Source of the DNA: Impatiens glandulifera
Lineage: Eukaryota; Streptophyta; Magnoliopsida; Ericales; Balsaminaceae
NCBI RefSeq assembly: GCF_907164915.1
Contig: NC_061869.1
Location: 42,963,771-43,027,770 of the forward strand
Direction: 5' to 3'
Length of the DNA stretch: 64,000 nucleotides
The translations under genes and the position numbers were made by a program. Shown piece after piece: positions 21,655 through 33,647 of the stretch. The first letter of the stretch is position 1. Each line of letters begins with the position of its first letter. Under the pieces are notes generated by a model. That model ran no database searches. It worked only from the letters and a program-made list of their open reading frames with translations, and had not been told where the DNA came from.

Positions 21655-22140
21655 GAGTTGATGCAGGCCAATGACCGAAGTTTTCTTCACCCATAGGCTG
21701 AGGACCGCTACTACTTGTCAAAGGACCAAAGATTTCCTCACCCAAAGGTTGAGGACCGCTGCTGCTTGTCAAAGGACCGAAGATTTCCTCACCCAAAGGC
21801 TGAGGACCGCTGCTGCTTGTCAAAGGACAGAAGATTTTTGCACATAAAGGCTAAGGACCGTTGCTGCTTGTCAAAGGACCGAAGATTTCCGCACCTAAAG
21901 GCTGAGGACCGCTGTTGCTTGTCAAAGGACCGAAGATTTTGGCACCCAAAGGCTGAGGACCGTTGCTACTTATCAAAGGACCGAAGATTTCCGCAGCCAA
22001 ATGCTGAGGACCGCCGCTGCTTGTCAAAGGACCGAAGATTTCCGCATCCAAAGGCTGAGGACCGTTGTTGCTTGTCAAAGGAACGAAGATTTCCGCACCT
22101 AAAAGCTGAGGACCGATGCTTCTTGTCACAAGACCGACAT
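21655..22140. repeat. 60-bp minisatellite, about eight units
   Basis: Units centred on GGACCGAAGATTTCC, AAAGGCTGAGGACCGCTGC and TGCTTGTCAAA repeat every 60 bp with few changes. Because 60 is a multiple of three and stops are absent, both strands stay open: the + strand gives a 20-residue repeat around LSKDRRFPHPKAEDRCC, the minus strand one around PLTSSSGPQPLGEEIFG. Nothing suggests that either is translated. Confidence 0.92.
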
Positions 22141-22874
22141 TAGACGCACCTTAGAACCGAGGACCGACAAAAAGCACAATTTTTCGACCAATCTGGATTT
22201 TCACATCGACCAAAAATCAGGTATAGGACCGTGGAGGCTAACCATGATCCTTTTGCTTGGTTTTTCATATTTTTGGGTTTATTTTTATTTTTTTTCCTTT
22301 GGTTTGGCTTGGTTGGTTTTGATGTAAGTTTGTGATTTATGTGATCCTAGGATAGTATGAGATTATTTTTTTTCTAAAAAGTAAAGCGTAAGAATATTTT
22401 AAAGAAAGGCCAAAATTAATTAGTATAGACCTTAGGGGCGTTGTGGGACATAGCGTCTAAAAAACTCTTTCCCACACGTAACCAAACGCCGAACTCACAT
22501 CTCTTAATTTCCTAATTTATGAAATTATGTGGAGACTCTCTAGTTGTGAGGATTAATTAATATTGAAAAAGTTAAAGTAGGCCTATGACATTCTTTCCAT
22601 TAAAAAACTCCCAATCTCTCTCAGATTCGACGGTGAGATAAGATATGAAGTTATCTATAAAGCCTCATTTTTTAAACTTCAATTTTTCAAACATTAAGGG
22701 TGTGTTTGATAACCCTGGAATTGGCATTGGAATTGGAATTGGAGGGTCCAGTTCCAATTATTATGTTTGTTAGACACTTTAATATTAAGAATTGGAATTA
22801 GAATTCCAATGGAATTCAATATAGTGTAATTTGATAGTTCTCAATTCCTATTTTTTTAGGTCGGAATTGTAATT

Positions 22875-24106
22875 CCAAATTAACACGTTTTTCATATTTT
22901 TGACATGTTTAACACGTTTTTCACACATTAAACACGTTTTACACGTTTTAACACGTTTTTTACATGTTTAACATATTTTCATATTTTGGCACGTTTAACA
23001 CGTTTTTGGCACGTTTAACACGTTTTTGACACATTTAACACGTTTTTCACGTCCTTGACACGTCTAACACGTTTTAGACACGTTTAACATGATTTTCACG
23101 TTTTTAACATGTTTAACACGTTTTTGGCACGTTTAATATGTTTTTGTCACGTTTAACACATTTTTGACACATTTAACACGTTTTTCACGTCCTTGACATG
23201 ATTAACACGTTTTTGACACATTTAGCACGTTTTTCACGTCTTTGACACGTTTAACACGTTTTTGACACGTTTAACATGATTTTCACGTTTTTAACACGTT
23301 TAACACGTTTTTGACACGTTTAACACGTTTTTTTATATCTAGGCATATTTTGCACGTTTTGACACGTTTAACAAGTTTTTCACATATTTAACACGTTTTT
23401 GACGCGTGTAACACGTTTTCACGTTTTTGACACATTTAACACGGTTTTTTTACGTTTTTGACATGTTTTACGCGTTTTCACGTTTTTGACACATTTAACA
23501 CGTTTTTATTTACGTTTTTGACACGTTTACCACATTTTGACACGTTTTACACATTTTTCACATTTTGGCACGTTTAACATGTTTTTCACATATTTAACAC
23601 GTTTTTGACACGTTTAACACGTTTTCACGTTTTTGACACATTTAACACGTTTTTTACGTTTTTGACACGTTTACCACATTTTTGACACGTTTAACACGTT
23701 TTGGTACGTTTAACAAGTTTTTCACATATTTAACACGTTATTGACACGTTTTCACGTTTTTGACACATTTAACACATTTTTTTACGTTTTTGACACGTTT
23801 AACATGTTTTCACGTTTTTAACACATTTAACATTTTTTTTACGTTTTTGACACATTTATCATATTTTTGGCACGTTTAACACATTTTTCACGTTTTGGCA
23901 TGTTTAACAAGTTTTTCACATGTTTGGAATGTTTAAAACGTTTTTGACACGTTTTCATGTTTTTAACACGTTTAAAACGTTTTTAACACGTTTAACACGT
24001 TGTTGACACGTTTCACATATTTTTTACGTTTTTGACACGTTTGACACATTTTTAACACATTTAACACGTTTAACACATTTAACACATTTTGGCACGTTTT
24101 CACGTT
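22875..24106. repeat. CACGTTTTTGACACGTTTAA tandem array (left arm)
   Basis: Degenerate direct repeats with a basic period near 10 bp and a higher unit near 20 bp, each with an ACGT core. The array ends at the 14-bp perfect palindrome CACGTTTAAACGTG (24101-24114), the hinge of the foldback. Confidence 0.9.
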
Positions 24107-24730
24107 TAAACGTGTAAAAACGTGAAAAACATGTTAAAACGTGTAAAAAAACGTGTAAAAAAACATGAAAGATGTGTGAAAAACGTGAAAAACTTGTTAA
24201 AACGTGTGAAAAACGTGAAAAACGTGTTAAAACGTGTAAAAAACGTGATTATGTTTGAAAACGTGAAAAACGTGTTATAATGTGTGAAAAACGTGAAAAC
24301 GTGAAAACGTGTGAAAATGTGTGAAAAACGTGAAAAACATGTGAAAAACCTGTTATAATGTGTGAAAACGTGAAAACGTGTTAAAACGTGTAAAAAACGT
24401 GAAAACGTGTGAAAACGTGTAAAAAACGTGTAAAAAACGTGTAAAAAACGTGAAAACGTGTGAAAACGTGTAAAAAACGTGTTAAAACGTGTGAAAAACG
24501 TGAAAACCGTGTTAAAATGTGTGAAAAACATGAAGACGTGAAAAACGTGAAAAACATGTGAAAAACATTTGAAAAACGTGAAAAACGTGTGAAAAACGTG
24601 AAAAACGTGTGAAAACGTGAAAAACGTGTGAAAGATGTGAAAAACGTGTTAAAACGTGTGAAAAACGTGAAAAACGTGTGAAAATGTGAAAAAAGTCAAA
24701 AACGTATTAAATGTGCCAAAACGTGAAAAC
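24107..24730. repeat. AAAAACGTG tandem array (right arm, inverted)
   Basis: Repeats of GTGAAAAACGTGTTAAAAC type, the reverse complement of the left arm. More homogeneous than the left arm. A Phe/Thr-rich ORF on the minus strand (24106-24531) is only a by-product. Confidence 0.9.
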
Positions 24731-25068
24731 ATATTTTAAAAGTTAACATTTTGAACCGATATTTTATTTTACAAACATTAGAATTAGAATTGAATTACAA
24801 TTCTATCATTTTTTCAAACATAGAAATTGGAATTGAATTACAATTCTATTGTTTTTCCAAACATATGAATTGAATTGTAATTCAATGCCAATTCTCATAG
24901 AATTGGAATTAGAATTCCAATGCCAATTCCAATTCCAATTCCCCCTCATCAAACACACCCTAAAACTAATTCCCCTCACGTTTTCAAAATAAAATTTTTA
25001 AAGAGCGTTCCAGAATTTTCAAACTAGTCGATCAAAATAAAATGTTTTTAAAAATCGATCACTGTTTT

Positions 25069-25088
25069 CTAGCGACTCTGCTGGAAAC
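25069..25088 (+). other. Primer binding site of the Tat-like Gypsy element
   Basis: TTTTCTAGCGACTCTGCTGGAA corresponds to the TTTTCTGGCGACTCTGCTGGGG sequence that follows the 5' LTR of many Tat/Ogre elements; I recall the primer as a tRNA-Arg type. It fixes orientation (+) and the LTR end near 25061. Confidence 0.6.
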
Positions 25089-26263
25089 ATTCGACGTTTG
25101 ACTCCAAAGTAATTTTGGCCAACTATTTAAACATTCTTACGCTATAATTCATACTCTATATTCACATTATTCGACTATTTGCATGAGACTTGGAGCTCCA
25201 ATGTGGAGGTGTGTATACATCGTTGGATGAAGTTCACACATCTATATTTTATGTGCTAAGGGTAGTCAATGTGAATGACACCCTCAACCCATGCCTTGAA
25301 GGATTTGGTGTGATTTTTAGAGTTGAGAAAAACAATAGGAAAAAACCTGGATTAACCCTCTCTTCTTTTCAAATATCTCCTACTATTGAAAATGAGGGAT
25401 TTTGAAATAGAAGTGAGGGGGATGTCCAATTGAGAGCTCCCCTTACATAGAGAGATCCCTTTTGGAATAGTATACTTGTCAGTGGAACAACTCTCTTTTA
25501 AGTCATTTCCAACTTTAGAACAAAAAGTCAAAAAGCCAATTCTACCAAGTCGTTGCCTCGTCTCGTCCTGTCGAGCAATAAAGCCACGTCACGAAGCCTT
25601 TTACTTGACTACTATATATGATAAATACATGTATGCATATAGATATTTCAAGGCGCTCAGTTTATCCATTCAAAGTTTTAAAATGCCATGAAACATGTGA
25701 ACAATTTCGAAATTTTAAAGCTAAACCAAATAATTTCAAAGGAGTAAAATCAAGGAAACCTAGAAAAGCTAAAAGAGGAATCTAATTTAACTACTTTTCT
25801 TTCTTTGTGTCTTTACTACTCAAATTCTAAGCGTAAGATATAATAAAGAAAGACGCGTGAGACACAAAGACGATCAAGAGAGACGCATGAGGCGCAAAGA
25901 CGATCAAGAAAGATAAAAAAAGACTTGAAGATTCAAAGACTTAGACTAGATTTCTTTATAATTGAAATGTAAATCTCTTTATGAAAATACATGAGAGCAA
26001 AGCTTGTAATGAGAGGATGATGGGTGCTTGTTCTCTTTTATTTTATGACTTTTGTTTATGATTTTATCCATAACACTTAGGACTTTAATAAAATAAGTCT
26101 TTCTATTTTACTCATCCTTTCCTACATATTATACATTGTGAATGGGTAAATTGAGTGTTTATTGCATATTAGGGATTATGTGCATACAAGCAACACATTG
26201 CTTGTCTTATCTTACTAAAGGGTCCAAACTCATTGTATTCTTTTGAATATGAATCTTTAATCT
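25089..26263 (+). other. Leader region of the Gypsy element
   Basis: Noncoding-looking sequence between primer site and gag. Positions 25850-25910 carry a repeated AGACGCRTGAGRCRCAAAGACGATCAAGA-like motif of about 35 bp. A 71-codon frame at 25190-25405 has no known domain; Tat/Ogre elements may carry an extra ORF here, but this one is too short to claim. Confidence 0.4.
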
Positions 26264-28111
26264 ATGGAAACCTCACTTGATCCAATCACAGGTCGCTACT
26301 CTGCATGTGACCCAGTTTCTGAACGTTACGTTCGAGCTATGTCTGATTCGGAGGAGCAACCCACGTCAGGACGAAGGACAAGTCACTTTACTAGCATCCA
26401 AACAGAATCTATGGCAACCAAAGATGATTTGAAGGCTCTAGAACACAAGATAACACTTCTAATGGCGCAAGTGATAGTGATGGTTCCTCCTAATGATCCA
26501 CAACCCCATCCCCATACTTCTAACCTAAATTCCTCTAAACCAACTGTTCCAAACCCTGAGAATGATGAAGGAGTGAAGGCGGAAGAATGGTATGACTCTG
26601 ATGAAGAAGCTAAGGTGGATGCGGATAGACAGTTAGCATGGATCACCCAGATCAACAAAGGAAAGACATTAATACAAGAGCATGACGCTGGGTTTAAAGA
26701 GGTCAACGAAAGAGCAAGAGCTGGTGCAAAAATGAGAAGAGAGAACTGGGCACCTCGGTCTAATGATGGACAAAATGGTTTAATATCTGATGTTATTCTC
26801 GATTAAGTAGAGGAAATGAACAACATGAAGAAGATACAAGCTGAAATCCTGAAGAAGCTAAGTGAACCAACCGTTAGAGGAACATCTAGGGTCATGGAAT
26901 CCTGGAGGTATAGTATGGAGGCTGCGAAAAACGCTTCCAAACCTTTTGGACTGAAATTGCAAACCTTCCAAAATACTCAAGAAAGAAGGATCCTACAACC
27001 TTTATGAACGGATATGTCTTAAATATGATGCTGCACAATTTAGGGCAATTCATGATGACTCAATTATTTCCTAGATACTTGGCAGACACGGCTCTAGAAT
27101 GGCATACACGCTAGAATATCGCAAAGTACCAGACCATAGAAGAACTGGCCAAGTCATTCATTAGTCGGTTCGTTGTGTTTGTCAAGGTTGACAAACCCGA
27201 ACGGAAGCTTCGTTAGATTCTCCAAGGGGCAAACGAAACATTTGAAAGCTACGCGAATAGATAGAAAGAAGTCGCGTCTGAATTATACCTAGTGAGCAGG
27301 CTCAAGTTGACATGCTTTATGTTAATATGAATGTACTGTATACAAAGAAACTGTATGGTGCAAAATATCGCTTCTTGGAAGACTTAACCAGTGTTGGTGA
27401 GGGGTATGATGATGCTCTTAGAAGGAAGTCGAAGAAGGGAAAAAGCCATACTCGACGCCCCCAGGTATAATCCAAGGAAGAAGGTAGAAATTAGCCATGT
27501 TGCCAACATCTAGGAGGAAAAGAATAATGGAGCAGTGCGTCTTTCAAAACAATCATTTCCCCAAAAACAAATATTTCCACCTAGGCAAGTTCACACGCCA
27601 CTTCAAACAGGAACCAATAGTCCTAAGCCTCGCAGGACATTCGTTGATCTGGGAATGTCGACATCCAAGGCTCTAGAAGTGCTATTACCAAGAAAGATCA
27701 TCCAAGTGTTGACCCCTCAACCAGAGAAGGAAATAATGGGAAGACTTACCAATGAGTGGTGTAAATACCACCAAGCGAAAGGACACTTTACTAACTTATA
27801 TTTCGCCCTCAAACATAAGATTCATGATCTTATCGATGATGGAACTATCCCAGCACCCCAAGTGAAGTCCAACCCTTTTTCCGAAACATAATGTCAACCT
27901 TGTAGAGTTAAACGCAAAGATAGGGAGGATGTTAGACTCCTCTTGCCCAATTGAGGATGATATTTGGATGATTGCTTCTTTCGATTTTAATGATTTTAAA
28001 GAATCTGACCAAGACAACGGGTGGGAAGATGAATTGGCCAAAACCCCTCATTTGGTCAAAACGAACAGTCAGTTTTCTTGTTTTAGTATCAATCAAGTAT
28101 ATCAGATATAA
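26264..28111 (+). pseudogene. Gypsy (Tat/Ogre-like) gag, broken
   Basis: The frame from 26264 gives an N-terminal region with a short helix (TKDDLKALEHKITLLMAQV) and an acidic linker. After a stop at 26804-26806, pieces in shifting frames give the gag core: a counterpart of 'FPRYLADTALEW' near 27070, 'EELAKSFISRFV' near 27140, and 'APRYNPRKK' near 27460. 27535-27891 encodes KPRRTFVDLGMS and WCKYHQAKGHFTNLYFALKH, the typical Tat/Athila CxYHxxxGH(x)C knuckle, here with the last Cys replaced (LY for xC). Several stops and frameshifts. Protease, RT and integrase are not found downstream. Confidence 0.8.
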
Positions 28112-28329
28112 AGGAAGCTATTAGATAACTCATTTCTCCTCAAAATAGTTTGAAAACCAAAAATTCAATTTTTGATCACAATATGTTTTGAACATTTTGA
28201 TAATCATTTAGGTTGATTGATACATTGAGATGATGATAAACATGTTCTTGGGAGTTTGAGAAGCTACCCGAAGCCCTTGGATCAAAGAATCAAAGCTTAA
28301 ATAAAAATTAAAAAATCTGCACTTTTGTG

Positions 28330-29640
28330 TTCATGAGGACCGAGAGGTCCGACCGACAACCATCTGTCCAGACCGAGACCTAGGACCGAGAAATTTAAAC
28401 CTAGGACCAATATGTCCGATCGAGAAATTCAATAGGACTGAGAGATCCGACCAATGTTCTTGAGATAGGGTCAAGAGGTCTGACCGATGATTTTTACATC
28501 AGATCAATAATTCAAACCTAGGACCCGAGGACTCCTTAACCTAGGAACGACAACCTCCAACCATGACCGAGAGGTTAAATCTAGGACCGAGAAATCTCGA
28601 CCTAAACCGAGAACTCCTAGACCTAGGACCGATAAACTTATCCTAGAGTTAACCCAAGACCGATGGGTTTATACACTTAGACTGATGATCTTAGCCAAGG
28701 ACCGAGAGTCCTTAGCATCTAGACCGAGGGACTTTTGCACTTCGACCGAAGATCCCGAGCCTCAACATAGACAGATGGTTTTTAGACCATGACCAACAAA
28801 AATGAACCCAAGGCTTAGGACTCCGATCCTAATGCATGTTTGATTCCCCTTTTCAAAACCTAAAATTATTTTTGTAATTTTGAAAACCCAAATTATTTTC
28901 TAAAAATCTAAAATAATTATAAAATAATTTCAAAATATTTTTGGGATGGTTGCACAAAATATTTTGATTAAGGCCTGTTTGATGTTTATTTTTAAACTAT
29001 AACATTCTTAAAATGACTGATGTTCTTCAGGTATACTCCTTCTTAGTTATCATCTTCAACAGGTAACAACATTTAAATAATGTTGTTTCAATATTTTAAA
29101 TAACGTTAAACCTAGAAGCATGACTATGACCGAAAAAATAATCGGTAAAAATAAAACTTGTTACAACCGATTTTCAAAAGCCAATTTTATAAGTAGAGAC
29201 CGTTTTTAAATGGGTGTGGAGGATGAAGCGCGAAAACTTTTTCCCTAGCATCACCAAACTACGAACTAAATAAAACTTTTATTGATTTAATACATTTATA
29301 TATATGTATGACACTTTTAATGATTTAAAAAATTTAATTGGCGAATCTGTTTCAAAACAAATAATCTTCTAATAATTAATTTAAACTAACGGATTTTTCA
29401 AAAATCAAATTATAATTTGATTACCGTAAATCTCCGGATTATTTAAAATTGAACCCCAAATTAATTAATTTTAAAAACTATTAGGGATTATTTAAAAATC
29501 TTTTAAAAATAATATTTTATTTTAAAAGAAAATTTCTGACATGCAAACCGATGTTGAAATTCTCGAACCTCGAACTTTTCTGCAAAACCGAAACGAATGT
29601 TTTTTCCAGGGTTTCAACTGCACTAAAAAAATCACTTCAA
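28330..29640 (+). mobile_element. LTR-like sequence of Tat type, diverged
   Basis: 28330-28800 is rich in GGACCGAGA / AGGTCCGACC motifs that resemble the GGACCGAAGA units of the presumed 5' LTR. Near 29200-29270 the block GGGTGTGGAGGATGAAGCGCG...CACCAAACTACGAACT parallels 22430-22500. It may be the remains of the 3' LTR or of another family member. Boundaries are uncertain. Confidence 0.4.
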
Positions 29641-30230
29641 TATTTTTTATCTCCCTAATTCATATAGCTTTACTCAAGTTAAATTTCACAAGTTTGACTA
29701 AGATGTCCAGCTAGGATGAAATTGATGAACCGTGGATTCCTGTAGCTAAAGTTCAGGCGGTTCAAAGTTGTATGATTGGAAGATGGAAACCTAATGAACC
29801 TTTTGAAGTTATTAAAGACACAAACTCCATTTTTTAATTAAAATTCTTTAATGTTGATGCCGGAGATCAAATGTTCATGGTTATTGGTCTTGGAAGGAAA
29901 TCTTATGGTTGTCAGGAACCGGCCTGAAAGAGGTTGATTTCTCAACTCTCACATTATCTATTCATATTCAAAACCCGCAAAGGGAATAAGAAGATATCAA
30001 TTATACAAAATCTTATAATTCAAATTGGCATTAATGTTGAAAATTATTAACGGTCAACGTTGATATTCAAATTGATATTCTTAATATTATTTGCATGAAG
30101 GGATGCTTAGAGAATATATCATCAATTAATACTAATCTCGTTGAACATATTATTTTAACCTTAAGATTCGAGAGTGAGAGAGGGTGAAAAATAATATTAC
30201 AACTCCTAAATGTTTGGGCTAAAATAAAGC
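29641..30230. other. Unassigned, possible gene scrap near 29705-29940
   Basis: A + frame reads DEIDEPWIPVAKVQAV and PFEVIKDTNSIF before and around stops. I do not recognise it with certainty; a DUF4283-like relic is possible. The rest is AT-rich. Confidence 0.25.
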
Positions 30231-33225
30231 GAGAAATGACTTTAAATAAATAAAAAATTAAATAAATAAGGTCGAGAGTTGTGATTAATTTAGATATTTA
30301 TGTGAGAGTAATTGGATACTTGGGTCGGATTGTGGGTTGACCCGCCCATAAACTTAAAACGGTTAAACATAAATTTAAAAATGTTATTTGTAGGTTTCGA
30401 AATTGCAACCTAAGAAAACAAGTACAACCCTCTAACCAACTAGACTAACAACACTTTATAATTAAGATTCAACACCAAATTTGATGAACGCGAGATATTT
30501 TAAAATAAAAGTTCAAATTTTTAACTAACTAATCTATATATATATAATGATGCTTCATTTTTAAAATGTCCGGATTGTCGGGTCGAGAGCTGTGGTTAAT
30601 TTGAATATTTATGTGAGAGTAATTGGATACTTGGGTCGGATTGTGGGTTGACCCGCCCATAAACATAAAACGATTAAAAATAAATTTAAAAATGTTATGG
30701 TTTGGAACTTGCAACCTAACAAAACATGTACAACCCATTAACAAACTAGACTAACAACACTTTATAATTAAGATTCAACACGAAATTTGATGAACGCGAG
30801 ACATTTTAAAAATAAAAATTCAAATTTTTAACTAACTAATTTATATATATATATATAATGATGCTTAATTTTTAAAGTGTTCGGATTTTCGGTTCGAGAG
30901 CTGTGGTTAATTTGGATATTTATGTGAGAGTAATTGGATACTTGGGTCGGATTGTGGTTGACCCGCCCATAAACTTAAAACGGTTAAAAATAAATTTAAA
31001 AATGTTATTTGTAGGTTTCGAACTTGCAACCTAACAAAACAAGTACAACCCTTTAACAAACTAGACTAACAACACTTTATAATTAAGATTCAATACCAAA
31101 TTTGATGAACGCGAGACATTTTAAAAATAAAAGTTCAAATTTTTAACTAACTAATCTATATATATAATGATGCTTAATTTTTAAAGTGTCTGAATTGCCG
31201 GGTCGAGAGCTGTGGTTAATTTGAATATTTATGTGAGAGAAATTGTATATTTGGGTCGGATTGTGGATTAACCCGCCTATAGACTTCAAACGGTTAACAA
31301 TAAATTTAAAAATGTTATTTGTAGATTTCGAACTTGCAACCTAACAAAACAAGTACAACCCTTTAACAAACTAGACTAACAACACTTTATAATTAAGATT
31401 CAATACCAAATTTGATGAACGCGAGACATTTTAAAAATAAAAGTTCAAATTTTTAACTAACTAATCTATATATATAATGATGCTTAATTTTTAAAGTGTC
31501 CGGATTGCCGGGTCGAGAGCTGTGGTTAATTTGGATATTTATGTGAGAGTAATTGGATACTTGGGTCGGATTGTGTATTGACCCGCCCATAAACTTAAAA
31601 CGGTTAAAAATAAATTTAAAAATGTTATATGTAGGTTTCGAACTTGCAACCTAACAAAACAAGTACAACCCTCTAACCAACTAGACTAACAACACTTTAT
31701 AATTAAGATTCAACACCAAATTTGATGAACGCAAGACATTTTAAATATAAAAGTTCAAATTTTTAACTAACTAATCTATATATATAATGATGCTTAATTT
31801 TTAAAGTTTCCGGATTTCCGGGTCGAGAGCTGTGGTTAATTTGGATATTTATGTGAGAGTAATTGGATACTTGGGTCGGATTGTGGGTTGACCCGCCCAT
31901 AAACGGTTAAAAATAAATTTAAAAATTTATTTGTAGGTTTCGAACTTGCAACCTAACAAAACAAGTATAACCCTTTAACCAACTAGACTAACAACACTTT
32001 ATAATTATAATTCAACACCAAATTTGATTAACGCGAGACATTTTAAAAATAAAAGTTCAAATTTTTAACTAACTAATCTATATATATATATATAATGATG
32101 CTTAATTTTTAAAGTATCCAGATCGCCGGGTCGAGAGCTGTGGTTAATTTGGATATTTATGTGAGAGTAATTGGATCCTTGGGTTGAATTGTGTGTTGAC
32201 CCGCCCATAAACTTAAAACGGTTAAAAATAAATTTGAAAATGTTATTTGTAGGTTTCGAACTTGCAACGTAACAAAACAAGTACAACCCTCTAACCAAAC
32301 TAGACTAACAACACGTTATAATTAAGATTCAACACCAAATTTGATGAACGCGAGATATTTTAAAATAAAAGTTCAAATTTTTAACTAACTAATCTATATA
32401 TATATAATGATGCTTCATTTTTAAAATGTCCGGATTGTCGGGTCGAGAGCTGTGGTTAATTTGAATATTTATGTGAGAGTAATTGGATACTTGGGTCGGA
32501 TTGTGGGTTGACCCGCCCATAAACATAAAACGATTAAAAATAAATTTAAAAATGTTATGGTTTGGAACTTGCAACCTAACAAAACATGTACAACCCATTA
32601 ACAAACTAGACTAACAACACTTTATAATTAAGATTCAACACGAAATTTGATGAACGCGAGACATTTTAAAAATAAAAATTCAAATTTTTAACTAACTAAT
32701 TTATATATATATATATAATGATGCTTAATTTTTAAAGTGTTCGGATTTTCGGTTCGAGAGCTGTGGTTAATTTGGATATTTATGTGAGAGTAATTGGATA
32801 CTTGGGTCGGATTGTGGTTGACCCGCCCATAAACTTAAAACGGTTAAAAATAAATTTAAAAATGTTATTTGTAGGTTTCGAACTTGCAACCTAACAAAAC
32901 AAGTACAACCCTTTAACAAACTAGACTAACAACACTTTATAATTAAGATTCAACACCAAATTTGATGAACGCGAGACATTTTAAATATAAAAATTCAAAT
33001 TTTTAACTAACTAATATATATATATATATATATAATGATGCTTAATTTATAAAGTGTCCGGATTGCCGGTTCGAGAACTGTGGTTAATTTGGATATTTAT
33101 GTGAGAGTAATTGGATACTTGGGTCGGATTGTGTGTTGACCCGCCCATAAACTTAAAACGGTTAAAAACAAATTTAAAAATGTTATTTTTAGGTTTCGAA
33201 CTTGCAACCTAACAAAACAAGTATA
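30230..33225 (-). repeat. Tandem array of a ~310-bp SINE-like unit, about 10 copies
   Basis: Each unit, read on the minus strand, starts with a tRNA-like head: TTAGTCTAGTTTGTTAAAG (A-box type) and, about 30 bp on, GCAAGTTCGAAACC (B-box type). A body with GGGCGGGTCAACCCACAATC and CTCTCGACCCGGCAATCCG follows, then an AT-rich end (TATATATA of variable length). The units are joined head to tail by an 80-90 bp linker containing CTCGCGTTCATCAAATTTGG. Landmarks TAATGATGCTT lie near 30548, 30858, 31170, 31479, 31786, 32094, 32407, 32717 and 33036. Head plus body is the size of a plant SINE; tandem growth would have made a satellite of it. Confidence 0.85.
30450..31093. repeat. Two-unit block duplicated at 32310-32953
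   Basis: These about 640 bp are almost base-identical to 32310-32953, including private variants such as TTATGGTTTGGAACTTG and CCCATTAACAAAC, whereas neighbouring units differ more. The offset is 1860 bp, six units. This indicates recent unequal exchange or conversion within the array. Confidence 0.85.
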
Positions 33226-33577
33226 ACATTTAACCGAATGTGATTGAAATGTGGTTTGTCGAGGAATAATAGACCGGTATCATTTGAAAGTGGTTAAAGA
33301 CCAAAGTGTGCGGTCACGATGCTAATTATTAAAAAATATGAATCAAATATTTGGTTGACAAATTGAAAATGTAAAGTCACGAAATAAGAGATTCTTTCTG
33401 AAAAAATATGTGATGAAACATGTGAGAAAATAAGTTGTTTTATCGAAGTGAATAAAATGTGGAATGAGAGCGTTATATTTTTTATTTTAATAATTTTAAA
33501 CATTGCATTGAATAAATGTTATTATAGTTTTTTTAATTTATTTTATTTTTATCCTTATCCGTGTGTATCATACGAAA
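33226..33577. other. AT-rich intergenic DNA
   Basis: Nothing recognised. Confidence 0.4.
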
Positions 33578-33583
33578 ATTTTC

Positions 33584-33646
<63 letters not shown>

Positions 33647-33647
33647 G
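33578..33647. repeat. (AAT)n microsatellite
   Basis: An uninterrupted AAT run of about 22 repeats. The poly-Asn and poly-Tyr ORFs across it are artefacts. Confidence 0.98.

Larger units (their letters stand above)
22698..24960. mobile_element. Harbinger-like non-autonomous foldback element
   Basis: The termini are GGGTGTGTTTGAT and its inverse, with AATTGGAATTGG-rich terminal inverted repeats continuing for about 50 bp (22698-22750 and 24910-24960), flanked by the 3-bp duplication TAA (22695-22697 and 24961-24963). A TWA duplication with GGGTGTGTTTG ends fits PIF/Harbinger (Tourist-like) elements. The interior has no transposase. It consists of about 1.2 kb of CACGTTTTT-type repeats followed by about 0.6 kb of their reverse complement, so the element can form one very long hairpin. 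It inserted into the presumed Tat LTR. Confidence 0.85.
19687..25061 (+). mobile_element. Probable 5' LTR of a Tat/Ogre-like Gypsy element, interrupted
   Basis: The right end is set by the primer site at about 25069. TGTAGACACTCATTTTTC at 19687 resembles known Tat LTR starts and is a tentative left end. Near 22430-22500 the text GGGGCGTTGTGGGACATAGCG...CGTAACCAAACGCCGAACT matches the conserved 'CGTAACCgactCCCGAAC' type motif of Tat LTRs. The LTR contains a 60-bp minisatellite and was split by the Harbinger-like element at 22698-24960; without that insert it would be about 3.1 kb. The matching 3' LTR is not intact. Confidence 0.45.

Noticed and set aside
21715..22143. 142-codon ORF, and the opposite-strand ORFs, across the 60-bp repeats
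   Set aside because: Open only because the period is a multiple of three and units lack stops; both strands are equally open and no domain is present.
24106..24531. 141-codon Phe/Thr/Arg-rich ORF
   Set aside because: A direct product of the AAAAACGTG array on the minus strand.
30529..30744. 71-codon ORF repeated identically at 32389-32604
   Set aside because: Lies in the SINE-like array; identity reflects the duplicated block, and neighbouring units do not keep the frame.
30230..33225. Centromeric satellite
   Set aside because: Only about ten units next to an active gene, with SINE features; no evidence of a centromere in this window.
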